Source: Triglochin maritima (taxonomy: Eukaryota > Streptophyta > Magnoliopsida > Alismatales > Juncaginaceae). Taken from it: a DNA stretch of 64,000 nucleotides. Position numbers and translations under genes: made by a program. How positions within the stretch are numbered: the first letter of the stretch is position 1; each line of letters opens with the position of its first letter. Below are positions 1 through 9,567 of the stretch, piece by piece. Location of the stretch: contig OY821772.1 in NCBI GenBank assembly GCA_963682175.1, positions 13,570,743-13,634,742 on the forward strand. Direction: 5' to 3'. The notes under the pieces are model-generated. The model did not search any database, had not been told where the DNA came from, and saw only the letters and a list, made by a program, of their open reading frames with translations.

Positions 1-853
1 TTTCCGACCATTTATTTTGTGGTGTTATACCCAACGGTCGTATTCGTATTATCTCCATATACCCCAAATACATTTTGTGTATCGGTCGACCGAACCTAAG
101 AAGACTTGACAAACCCTAACTTCCTGTTAGTTTCCGGTCGACCGAGGAACTTGTTTCGGTCGACCGAATATGATCTTGTTTGTCAACCCCAAAGAGTCTG
201 GTGTGAATCGGTCGACCGAGCCTATCTCGGTGTTCGACCGATCACTTAAGTGTACCAAGATTGTAGCCTTTGGCGGTCGACTGTTCCTTAACCGGTCGAC
301 CGAAACCTTAATGAAAATTGTCAAACAGTCGACCGTTCAACCCGATCCGGTCGACCGAACTTATTTAGAATTGGGTCATGTCAGTTTCTGTTTTGTGTAT
401 CTTACACAATCTTTACCCAATTCATCCCCAACATCTTAGCATCAATTCCACATCCTAAGCTAAGTTTGCTCAAGTTAGAGAGTGTGTTCCACTCAACATT
501 GTTGTCCAAAGAAGCAAGGACTTTGGTGAAAGCCCGAAGTGTTCCTCTCAGATTGTGAGAAAAGAAAGTCAAGCTCACGAGGGTGTTCGTGGAGCTTGTT
601 TGGTAAAGGCTTAATCTTGGTCCGAAATGCGGTTGATAGTGAAGACGCGAGCGGAGCTCGAGGGAGATTGAGCGGAGCTTGCAAGAGAGGGAGTAGGCGG
701 GAGGCCGAACCTTTATAAAAATCTGATGTTATTATTGTGGTTTGCTTTACTTACTTGTATTTGTTTAAATTCCGCTGTGCATATCTTGATTGATTAAACA
801 AGTAGGTAATTAACTTAAAAGTGATTAGAATTAGAGACTCTCACGATCCTACG
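1..853 (+). mobile_element. Sirevirus-like Copia LTR copy A0, left end outside window
   Basis: This is the downstream part of a Copia-type LTR. It matches the complete solo LTR at 25596-26954 through the palindrome-rich block, a GC-rich segment near 540-720 and the ending near 840-853. The terminal A expected in the CA end reads G here, so the end is decayed. No coding potential is seen. The upstream part lies outside the window. Confidence 0.7.
83..357. repeat. Array of CGGTCGACCG palindromes
   Basis: Six exact copies of the 10-bp palindrome CGGTCGACCG, starting at 83, 135, 157, 209, 293 and 348, with several one-mismatch copies between them. The same array occurs in the other LTRs of this Copia family. 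Sirevirus LTRs are known to carry repeated CpG-rich palindromes, and this looks like the local version. Confidence 0.8.
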
Positions 854-1756
854 AAATTTTGTCGGGCATTTATCCAAAATTTGATAAAGGCAAAAACAGT
901 GAAAAATGGTCGAACGTTTTTTGGGCACCGGTCGACCGAATTTAATAGTAACTTTTTACGTTCGAAAATGGTCAACCGGTTGAACCCGCGGTTTGACCGA
1001 AATTATGAGGAACCCGTGGTGAGAGTGTGGTTTTAAGAAATATAAGGGAACGGTCGACCGACGTGAAAGTAGTTCGACCAAAATCATCAAGGACATTTGG
1101 GAGTAACTGATCGGTCTACCGTTAGCCCACGGTTTTGCCGCCATTAATAAGAGAATTTTTTTGAACATGGGCTGGATTTGATCCAACTTGGTCAAAGGAG
1201 GTTATGGGATGATGATGTGTCAATATATGATTAGTTTAGAGGAGAGATAATCAAGGAATCATGTGGGTTTGCACATGATGTGGGTTTGAGGATGCCCTAT
1301 AAATAGCTCCATCTTCCATTCCTTTGTTTACATGAATGCAAAAACTCTCTCCCCCATATTTTCTCCATTTCACCCATTCGAAAATTTTCTAGTTTAATAG
1401 AAGTGCTGGAGATTAAATTCTTTAGAGAATTAAATGACTTATTCTCTAGATTCTAACCTTGCATTAGAAATTGATTGGCTAGCTTCGATCTCTCTAATCT
1501 TGTTTAGAGTTTGGTGAACACTTAGATAAAATTCCGAGGTGATTCTAGTGCAACCCGACTTCCAACAATTCAAAAGAGTTTGACAACACTTTTAGGTATG
1601 ATCAACTTGTGTATTTCAATACTAATTAGTATATAATGTATATTAACATACAATTATGAAGTTTTGTACATAAAATTGTTGAAAAATATGAAAACGATCT
1701 GGCTTGCATGTATAAAATTTTAAAATTATACACTTAAGCACGGACAAAATCCAACA
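854..1756 (+). mobile_element. Downstream fragment of Copia-type LTR family E
   Basis: Resembles the right half of the solo LTR at 39934-42119: the same opening block, weaker GGTCGACC-like motifs, a TATA box, a shared tail (lead-in to 'tctctaatcttgtttagag') and a CA end near 1756. It is joined directly to the end of copy A0 and to a reverse-transcriptase fragment, so both edges are rearranged. There is no primer-binding site after it. Confidence 0.55.
1298..1306 (+). promoter_or_regulatory. TATA box of LTR family E fragment
   Basis: TATAAATAG lies in the expected part of the LTR, shortly before a pyrimidine-rich stretch that starts 'ctccatcttcc'. Confidence 0.5.
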
Positions 1757-1927
1757 TTCTATAAAGCTAAAAAGATCTTTATATGAATTAAAGCAATCCA
1801 GATGAATGTGGCATAATCATCCTAGTGAAAGTCTTCTCAAAGAAGGGTTTAAAAATAATTCTATAAGTCCATGTGTTTTTATTAAAAACCAACCTATGGA
1901 TTTGTAATTATTGTAGTATATGTTGAT
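1757..1927 (+). pseudogene. Copia reverse transcriptase fragment
   Basis: About 55 codons recognisable as Copia pol: LYELKQS, MWHN, LLKEGF, SPCVFIK and then VVYVD. The last is the start of the YVDD active-site motif, cut by insertion of element D. Stop codons lie inside it, and a one-base frame change separates CVFIK from VVYVD. It directly follows an LTR end with no gag or integrase between, so most of the Copia interior is missing. It is a dead relic. Confidence 0.75.
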
Positions 1928-2802
1928 TGTTGAACGTTTTAATTAAAACGCAAGTGCACGGCAACGATGAAGCGGTGACAAGTACGGGTCGTCCTCACGG
2001 AGGTGAGCAGCCTCTTGTTTATCAGAAATCAAGTGGCAAAATAGGGAAGGGAAAGATTGATTATGCTAACCTACGCTACACTACGCTAAGAAGTATGAAA
2101 TGTGGAAGAAGCAAACAAACGATGAAATAAGAACTAAGCTAAGAAAAAAAAAGAATGTTGGAATTTCAGGAATGGAAAACCCCTAAGGGGTGGAGTGAGT
2201 GCACACAAGCAAAGAGGTGGGTGTAGAATACATTCTTTAAGCCCATGAAGGTGGTGTTTATCAAGCATAGGAAGTGTCTAAATGTTATGGCAAAACCTAT
2301 CAATCTATTCACCAACTTAGTTGATTAACATTTACATATGCAAGTTGTTTATTTCATAACCTAAACAAGCATGAGAGGTGTCTAATCATTTTGGCAAAAC
2401 TCATCAAGTTATAAATTCTATCCTAAACAAGCAAGCATACATTCATGTTTTATCAACACATCAAAAATAAAGCATTCATCCCATTCTCTAATGCATGTAT
2501 GTACATCTACTCCACCCCCCAAAGAGGATGGAACTACTCACTAAACATCACCTTAATTATTAAACTAAGCAAAGAAAGCATATTAAAACTAAGCTAGAAA
2601 TAAAAGACGATTAAACTAAAACATGCACAAACAATAAAAGAAGCATAAACAAACAATGAAAGAAACACAAAACTTTATTGATAAAATGACTCACATTTCA
2701 AGTAGCATCCTCCTACTTTAGTGTGTGCTTCAAGGTCTCACTTCTAGTAGGAAGAATAGTCACTTAAAATATGGAGTGATTACAATGGAAGGTGAAGAGT
2801 TG

Positions 2803-2811
2803 TATTTATAG
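2803..2811 (-). promoter_or_regulatory. TATA box of element D 3' LTR
   Basis: Reads CTATAAATA on the minus strand, about 120 bp downstream (in element orientation) of the palindrome pair. The same position carries a TATA box in every related LTR. Confidence 0.6.
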
Positions 2812-2930
2812 CCATGGAAAAAGGCAAACCGGGACAATCCCCCGATGTGGGACTAAACAGATACCAAAAATAGCCTAAACATCCTCTAATACATGTGCTG
2901 GAGAAAGTTGAGCAGATTTGGGCCAAAATG

Positions 2931-2969
2931 GACCGCCAATTAGCGGTCGTGGACCGCCAATTGGCGGTC
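2931..2969. repeat. Palindrome pair GACCGCCAATTGGCGGTC in LTR
   Basis: One imperfect copy (2931-2948) and one perfect 18-bp palindrome (2952-2969). It is repeated at 8948-8986 in the other LTR and, in altered form, in the leader at 7748-7786. Confidence 0.85.
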
Positions 2970-3338
2970 TATATGGTTCAGATCCTGCTCATTTTTGTTG
3001 TGGGCTTTTCTTTCTGGTATTGTTGGTCTTTGATGCGGTTACTTGACTTGTTGGAGCTCCGACCCGAATCGAATTGGTAAAATACTCCCCATGATGGTGT
3101 GGAGTATTCTGTTTTGCTCTTAGGTCCTTCTGTCTTGTAATCAGGTCCTTCTTCCTTGCATCTTGGTCCCCAGATCTCACAATTCAGTCATTTTTCCCAG
3201 CTTTTGGGTCCTTTTATCGTTCATCTCTTCAAACCTATTTATTCCTGAAAACTAAACATAAAACTCGTGACATAGCATTGTTTAGGTGAAAGATAATGGA
3301 TATAAGATACAAATATAAGCATGAAATGATGTCAATCA

Positions 3339-3356
3339 AATACCCCCACACCTAAC
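3339..3356 (-). promoter_or_regulatory. Polypurine tract of element D
   Basis: On the minus strand the sequence before the LTR reads TTAGGTGTGGGGGTATT. This is the expected place for plus-strand priming, directly against the LTR boundary. Confidence 0.7.
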
Positions 3357-3974
3357 TTTTGCTAGTCCCGAGCAAAACAAAGAAAGAGAAAAGCATACGA
3401 AAAAACAAGAAATCCTAACTCACTTTCGTAGGAATCACGGTTGCACTTAGCACGTGCAACAAGTCGTTAAACCTCCTTGTCGCCAAGGAGGAGGAGTGTT
3501 GTCTCCTGAGGGTTTTCAGCGGATATACCCACAAAATCCGAACAAGATGTATTAATCAATCTAGCTACACGACTCGTTGGACTTATTTTGTCGATCATGG
3601 GACGCGGTAATACTACGGGTCGACTCTATATATGTAATCTGTCCACACACCTAGCCTAATGAGTTATTCGTGAAAGTTAGTCAAGGACTTAAGTGAAAGA
3701 CATGGGCAACCTTAACTTCTGAATGTGATACAATGTGTAAAGTCCATTTTGGTTCTTATTTGACTCTTTTTTTCTTTTCTTTTTTTCCTTTTTCTTTTTT
3801 TTTCTTTTTCTTTGGAGCATTTTATTGGTTGGTGTTTGATTCTCCCAGGGTCAGGTTTCGTGCATCATTGCCTATGAGGACTTACACTATCACGTACACC
3901 TTCCCCCAAATCTCCACATAGGGCGATCCCTACCACCCGTGTAACAGGAGTTCGGTCGGTGCATCCCAAGTCAA

Positions 3975-4208
3975 ATGACTCGAAAGCACCAGGCACAAAG
4001 TCCCCTCAGACATACTTTCCCGAGTGATAGGAGCCGTGCGAGAAGAGAGAACACCACTTATTTACTTATCTACATGGGAACGAAAACCCCTACACTTAAG
4101 TTTCACAAAAAGAGATTAAGGGCCCTTGACTACGACAAACTTCCTTATACTAACAAACACGAATTATTTGACTCACTAGGTTCAGGGTGGACTTCTTTAA
4201 ATGTTTGA
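3975..4208 (+). CDS. Antisense ORF aORF-1 in element D 3' region (hypothetical, 77 aa)
   Basis: A 77-codon frame antisense to the element. It starts MTRKHQAQSP, has a basic stretch around residues 19-26, a central KLPYTNKHELFDSLGS segment and ends near WTSLNV. Homologous frames of 77 aa (49568-49801, element H) and 79 aa (38075-38314, element B) stay open. The B copy carries a 6-base in-frame insertion. The G copy is cut short by a stop. No known domain is recognised. Antisense ORFs are known in Tat-lineage plant elements, but coding here is only an inference, since the copies also share high DNA similarity. Confidence 0.3.
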   Translation: MTRKHQAQSPLRHTFPSDRSRARRENTTYLLIYMGTKTPTLKFHKKRLRALDYDKLPYTNKHELFDSLGSGWTSLNV

Positions 4209-4252
4209 GTGCTGAAACCCTATGATTACACGCCCCCCGAGGGAAAACCGGG

Positions 4253-4438
4253 TTGCATCCTAACGGCTCGATAAGACCTAAAGCTAGTAAACTAGAAATC
4301 CTAATGCATCAAGTTCAAGACAATTTTGGGAGCTTTCTTTTTACTTTGCCTCTCAACGGTTTTGCACATGCTAAACACACGCAAAACCCACAAAACATTT
4401 TCTTTCGCAAACGAATGAAGATTTTGAAAGAAATGTGA
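4253..4438 (+). CDS. Antisense ORF aORF-2 in element D 3' region (hypothetical, 61 aa)
   Basis: Lies 44 bp after aORF-1 on the same strand. Shared residues include LMHQVQDNFGSF, HAKHTQNPQ and a basic end RKRMKILKEM. Related frames occur at 49815-50030 (H) and 52600-52824 (G). The H copy differs in its middle through compensating small indels. No family is recognised, and it may be a by-product of DNA conservation. Confidence 0.22.
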   Translation: MHPNGSIRPKASKLEILMHQVQDNFGSFLFTLPLNGFAHAKHTQNPQNIFFRKRMKILKEM

Positions 4439-4596
4439 AAATTTTAAAGCACTAGGCAAGCAAAAGAAGACAAGTCACCCAAGGATCATGACAAGCAGTT
4501 ATATCGATATTAAATGCAGCACTGTAACATGACCCTATCAATACACACAAAAGAAAACAAAATCAAAATCAAAAGACTCGACTATGTACACACGTA

Positions 4597-4614
4597 AAAC
4601 ACCCGCCACACCTA
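4597..4614 (-). promoter_or_regulatory. Internal polypurine-like tract in element D
   Basis: On the minus strand this reads GTAGGTGTGGCGGGTGTTTT, close to the true tract at 3339-3356, but 1.26 kb upstream of the LTR. Equivalent tracts occur in F (30787-30808), G (52971-52990) and B (near 37672-37690). Confidence 0.45.
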
Positions 4615-4926
4615 CTTTATGCATTGTCCTCAATGAATGTGAGCATGATACTACATGGATTTATGCATGAAAAAAGAAGATCTCACCAACATGAAGCACA
4701 ACAAGAAGTTCATGGTTATAGTGATGGACACAAACCCGAATTTCCTCAAAACCTATGAGATACTGAAGAAGGGAGACAAATACGTGAAGAAATGGGGCCC
4801 ACAACAATCAATGCTCGCTCATGGAGTCTTTTATTACACTTTTTTTCTTTTCTTTTGCTTTTTTTTCTTTTTTTCTTTTTTTTACAAGATATATACATCA
4901 ACCAAGATATTCTCATAATCATTTGG

Positions 4927-7571
4927 TCAAGGAACATAAAATGAGAACATCAAGTTTTGAGGACCAGAGACTTGTCGAGATGGGCAAACTTCACTGGTGC
5001 TCTGAGGTGTCATGAGGGGTGGAAGGTCAAAGCTGAAAGGCTAAAACCCCTCATGATATTGGTTGGGTGTGGGCAACAAAGAATGAAGTTGTGTTGCCTC
5101 ACTAGGGTTTAATTGCTCATCGAAGAAAACCCTCCAACCAATAGGCGGGTGCATCGGAATGAGTTCCTCAGGCTCATTCGATGGATGCAGCAGACCTGCA
5201 TCGCTAAGAACGGAGCTGCTCCCCAAGTCATCCAACAAGGACCTCCCACCATCATTTAGATCATCAAGCATAAGCTCGGTCATAGGTGGGTCCTTGTTGG
5301 AGTCAATATGAAGCTCAAATGGCTCAATGGCCATGGGACATGAGGTAGAGACACCTTCTGGTATAGGCATATGATGAGGTGTCTCACTCTCACTAGTACT
5401 CTCAACTGAATCATGCAACGAACACTCCCTTTGGACATTCATGTTCGAGGCCAGCTCACTCTATTGCATTGCGAAGATATGCATTGAGTTTTTGTTGGGC
5501 CCACGAACATTCTCAACGGGTTGCATTGGGGTTAGGGGTGTTCGTTGATTTTGTGGTGCTTTCTCCAATTGGCGGATGAGATTTAGATTTAAAGGTTCAT
5601 CCATGGGTTCCTGTTGCTTACCAGAGTTGAACACATGAAACTCGGCACTCATGTTATCGAATGAGAGCTTCATGAGACCATTTCTACAATTAATCAAGGC
5701 ATTGGAGGTTGGCAGAAATGGTCTACCCAAAATCAAAGGTATTTGAGAGTGGGTGTTCGCAACAAGATTGGTATCGAGGACAACAAAATCGACTGGAAAT
5801 ATAAAATCTCCAACTTTGATAAGCACGTCCTCGATAATCCCCATGGGAATACGAATGGATCTATCTGCTAATTGGAGGGTGATCTTAGTTGGTTTCAATT
5901 CTCCCAAGTTCAATTGTTGATAAACAGAGAATGGGAGGAGGTTGACCGCTGATCCTAAATCAAGCAAAACATTGCTCATTCTAGTGTCCCCTATCGTACA
6001 TTGAATAGTAGGACACCCCGGGTCCTTGTATTTTGTGTAGGTCGGATTGGACAAAAGTGAGCTGATATTTGCAGCCAAGAATGCTTTCTTAGGAACATTG
6101 GTCTTCCTCTTGGTTGTGCAGAGATCCTTCAACACTTTGGCATATTGAGGTATTTGTTGGATGACATCCAACAAGGGGATGTTAACCTTCACTTGCTTAA
6201 ACACCTCTAATATCTTGTCCATGTTGTCACTCTGCTTTTTGTTTAACCTACTTGGATAAGGAGCTTTTGGCAGGTAGGTTTTCTACTGTGCCTGAGAAGA
6301 AAGCTTTGGTGTATTACCCTCACCCTCAGCTTCTTCTTCACCACCATTCCCACTGAGGGGCTGCATAGATGGTGGTGGGTGTGGCAAGGAAATGTGATTG
6401 TCAACCTGTTTTCCATTCCTTAAGGTCACAATGGAATTGACATGGTGAACAGGTTCCTCCACATAGTTCACTTGCCTCCCCCGAGGTACCACATTCTCAT
6501 TTTGCATTTGTTGTTGTTGGTATATGCGGGGGTTAGCCTCAGGCTGGCTAGGAAAAGACCCTCTCTCTCTCATGTACAGACTGAGCCAATTGGCCCATCT
6601 GAAGCTCTAGAGATTTCATGGTCTGCTGATTTGAAGTGAGAACTTGACTTGTGGTAGACATAAAATTTTTCATTGAGTTTTCAAGTCCACGAGTCAAGGT
6701 CTCAAGCGAATTGAATCGGGTTTCCATATTATTGGAATTTAGGAAACCCGATTGATTGGTGGTTTGTGCTTGGGGTGGCTGATAGGAATGCACATGCATT
6801 GGAGGTTGGTGTGATTGGTAAGGTGGTCTAGAGGAGTTTGGAGGACCACCCGGGGCATTAGTTTGGTTCCATGAAAAATTGGGGTGGTTCCTCCATCCAG
6901 GATTATAAGATGATGAGTATGGGTCATTCCTGGCTCTATCATAGACGGCGTTGACACGCTCCATCTCAGGAGGAATGGACTCACACTCGCTTTCTACATG
7001 ATCTATCCTACCACATGAATGACAGGGAACTGGACCAGATGTGGACATGTGAGGTGCACTTTGTTGGTTTTGGAGCTCAATCGAATCCATACGGCGCATT
7101 AAGGCCGCCATGCGTGCCTCGGTGGCCGTAGTGGTATCGATAGCAAATGCGGAACCCGATCTAGTTGAGTTAGCATTCGCGATCCTCGCTCCTATACTAG
7201 ATGATGCAGGTGGTTCCCTCACACTCTCCCATTGCATGGTTTTCTCAGCGAGGTCTTCTAGGAAGGCCCATGCCTCCTTTCATCCTTTCCCAAGAACTCT
7301 CCTTGACACATGGACTCAAGGAGCGTTCTGGACGGGATGTGAAGACCCTCATACACAATCTGACAAAGACGCCACAACTCAATGCCATGGTGAGGGCACG
7401 AGGATAGTAGCTCTTTGAACCTCTCAAGATATGCATGAAATGGTTCGGTCTCATGTTGATAGAACGAATTGATTTCGTTCCTCAATTTTTGAGTCCGATG
7501 ATTAGGAAAGTACTTCTTGAGGAATGCAGATTGAAACTCATCCCAAGTCACATACATGATGCATGGCCTAA
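4927..7571 (-). pseudogene. Element D gag-protease polyprotein, N-terminus deleted and frames broken
   Basis: Read on the minus strand this is a retrotransposon gag (WDEFQSAFLKKYFP, CPHHGIELW, LLESMCQGEF), a CCHC zinc knuckle (CHSCGRIDHVESEC, about 6979-7020), a linker, and a retropepsin-like domain with LLDLGSAVNLLP and a later ILGRPFL. A C-terminal region with GWRVFFDE follows, and the frame ends at MFSFYVP (stop 4927-4929). Breaks: frameshifts near 7245 and 6560 (an AG-repeat slip) and in-frame stops near 6283, 5458 and 5041. The first part of gag is missing, because the leader runs straight into mid-gag at about 7570. No polymerase or integrase follows. It would have supplied particle and protease functions only. 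Confidence 0.85.
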
Positions 7572-7919
7572 ACAAAAAGAATGCCTAATCTTTTGCTTTG
7601 AGTTTTAGGGTCCAAGTTGCTTAAGGGAGGTTTGATTATTGATCTGGGAACCAACTATAAGTCAAAACATTCCAAATTAAGTCCCAGACCACTATATCCG
7701 ATAAAGTAAACAGACCAAAGAAATAAGAGAGCGAGCTGAGCTTACCAGACCGCCAATTGGCTATCTCAGGCCGCTGATTGGCGGTCTACAGTTCCCAGCT
7801 TGCTTCAAAGCTTCTCCGGATGTTCCTCTTGCCGACTCCAAGTCTCCTGAAACAAAAAAAACTACAAAACAAAAATTAAATCCACTAGAATCGTCCAAAC
7901 AAGAGTCTTGACTGGCACC
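7572..7919 (-). other. Element D leader, fused to mid-gag by deletion
   Basis: Untranslated leader between primer site and gag. It holds the altered palindrome pair at 7748-7786. Compared with G and F it ends early: the segment equivalent to 57100-57160 is followed at once by gag. The predicted leader intron, the start codon and the start of gag are gone. Confidence 0.7.
7748..7786. repeat. Leader copy of the GACCGCCAAT palindrome pair
   Basis: Two GACCGCC/GGCGGTC-like blocks about 135-190 nt downstream of the primer site. The inner arms have decayed ('ggctatctcagg'). Confidence 0.7.
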
Positions 7920-7937
7920 TCCCCGACAACGGCGCCA
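7920..7937 (-). promoter_or_regulatory. Primer-binding site, tRNA-Asp type (element D)
   Basis: On the minus strand it reads TGGCGCCGTTGTCGGGGA, complementary to the 3' end of plant tRNA-Asp with one mismatch. It lies six bases inside the LTR edge. Confidence 0.85.
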
Positions 7938-7943
7938 AAAACT

Positions 7944-9354
7944 TGTTGAACGTTTTAATTAAACCGCAAGTGCACGGCCGCGATGAAGCGGTGACAAGTA
8001 CGGGTCGTCATCAGGGAGGTGAGCAGCCTCTTGTTTATCAGAAATCAAGTGGCAAAATAGGGAAGGGAAAGATTGATTATGCTAACCTACGCTACACTAC
8101 GCTAAGAAGTATGAAATGTGGAAGAAGCAAACAAACGATGAAATAAGAACTAAGCTAAGAAAAAAACAAGAATGCTGGAATTTAAGGAATGGAAAACCCC
8201 TAAGGGGTGGAGTGAGTGCACACAAGCAAAGAGGTGGGTGTAGAATACATTCTTTAAGCCCATGAAGGTGGTGTTTATCAAGCATAGGAAGTGTCTAAAT
8301 GTTATGACAAAACCTATCAATCTATTCACCAACTTAGTTGATTAACATTTACATATGCAAGTTGTTTATTTCATAACCTAAACAAGCATGAGAGGTGTCT
8401 AATCATTTTGGCAAAACTCATCAAGTTATAAATTCTATCCTAAACAAGCAAGCATACATTCATGTTTTATCAACACATCAAAAATAAAGCATTCATCCCA
8501 TTCTCTAATGCATGTATGTACATCTACTCCACCCCCCAAAGAGGATGGAACTACTCACTAAACATTACCCTAATTATTAAACTAAGCAAAGAAAGCATAT
8601 TAAAACTAAGCTAGAAATAAAAGACGATTAAACTAAAACATGCACAAACAATAAAAGAAGCATAAACAAACAATGAAAGAAACACAAAACTTTATTGATA
8701 AAATGACTCACATTTCAAGTAGCATCCTCCTACTTTAGTGTGTGCTTCAAGGTCTCACTTCTAGTAGGAAGAATAGTCACTTAAAATATGGAGTGATTAC
8801 AATGGAAGGTGAAGAGTTGTATTTATAGCCATGGAAAAAGGCAAACCGGGACAATCCCCCGATGTGGGACTAAACAGATACCAAAAATAGCCTAAACATC
8901 CTCTAATACATGTGCTGGAGAAAGTTGAGCAGATTTGGGCCAAAATGGACCGCCAATTAGCGGTCGTGGACCGCCAATTGGCGGTCTATATGGTTCAGAT
9001 CCTGCTCATTTTTGTTGTGGACTTTTCTTTCTGGTATTGTTGGTCTTTGATGCGGTTACTTGACTTGTTGGAGCTCCGACCCGAATCGAATTGGTAAAAT
9101 ACTCCCCATGATGGTGTGGAGTATTCTGTTTTGCTCTTAGGTCCTTCTGTCTTGTAATCAGGTCCTTCTTCCTTGCATCTTGGTCCCCAGATCTCACAAT
9201 TCAGTCATTTTCCCAGCTTTTGGGTCCTTTTATCGTTCATCTCTTCAAACCTATTTATTCCTGAAAACTAAACATAAAACTCGTGACATAGCATTGTTTA
9301 GGTGAAAGATAATGGATATAAGATACAAATATAAGCATGAAATGATGTCAATCA
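7944..9354 (-). repeat. Element D right (5') LTR
   Basis: Exactly 1,411 bp, as is the left LTR, and nearly identical to it. It is next to the primer site, so it is the 5' LTR on the minus strand. TATA box at 8820-8828; palindrome pair at 8948-8986. Confidence 0.9.
8820..8828 (-). promoter_or_regulatory. TATA box of element D 5' LTR
   Basis: CTATAAATA on the minus strand; it would drive the element transcript towards lower coordinates. Confidence 0.6.
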
Positions 9355-9481
9355 AATACCCCCACACCTAACTTTTGCTAGTCCCGAGCAAAACAAAGAA
9401 AGAGAAAAGCATACGAAAAAACAAGAAATCCTAACTCACTTTCGTAGGAATCACGGTTGCACTTAGCACGTGCAACAAGTC
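9355..9481 (-). mobile_element. Second, truncated copy of element D interior
   Basis: Matches 3339-3465 base for base as far as read: the polypurine tract, then the 'gctagtcccgagcaaaac' segment, ending at 'caagtcgt'. It proves that the right LTR is internal to a larger tandem or recombined structure. Confidence 0.8.
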
Positions 9482-9567
9482 GTGTTATATGCATAGATTA
9501 CTTATAAAAATTCCATGTATTAATATATAGTTAAGATATAGGTTGTCATCATCAAAAAATTGGAGAT
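9482..9567 (+). mobile_element. 3' interior end of a Sirevirus-like Copia element
   Basis: Matches 12720-12805, the last bases of the Copia interior before its 3' LTR, including the 'aaaaaattggagat' junction. LTR1 therefore follows an interior end on its left as well as preceding an interior on its right. Confidence 0.8.

Larger units (their letters stand above)
1928..3338 (-). repeat. Element D left (3') LTR
   Basis: Starts TGTTGAACG and ends GTCAATCA as read on the plus strand. Near-identical to 7944-9354. Contains the palindrome pair, a TATA box and the conserved segment around 'gcaagtgcacggc' shared by all related LTRs here. Confidence 0.9.
3357..4926 (-). other. Element D 3' non-coding region
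   Basis: About 1.57 kb between the gag-protease stop and the polypurine tract. It has no sense reading frame, several long pyrimidine/purine runs (3768-3815, 4838-4882), and is conserved in elements B, G and H. Two short antisense frames and a second polypurine-like tract lie in it. Confidence 0.7.
1928..9481 (-). mobile_element. Element D: gag-protease Ty3/gypsy-type element, LTR-internal-LTR-partial internal
   Basis: Two 1,411-bp LTRs (1928-3338 and 7944-9354) flank an interior with a tRNA-Asp primer site, a broken gag-protease frame and a long 3' non-coding region, all read on the minus strand. The LTRs differ at only about a dozen positions, which suggests a young insertion or gene conversion. 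To the right of the second LTR the interior starts again (9355-9481), so the structure is a truncated tandem and no target duplication can be found. The left edge interrupts a Copia YVDD motif. No reverse transcriptase, RNase H or integrase is present. Confidence 0.85.

Noticed and set aside
83..357. Regular short repeats that could suggest a CRISPR-like or satellite array
   Set aside because: The repeat is only 10 bp, its spacing is irregular, and it lies inside retrotransposon LTRs.
170..439. Open frame through the palindrome block (89 codons)
   Set aside because: Composition follows the repeated GGTCGACC motif; not conserved in frame in the other LTRs.
5041..7575. Programmed frameshifting or readthrough in element D
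   Set aside because: The breaks fall at different places in each copy and include plain stops, so they look like decay.
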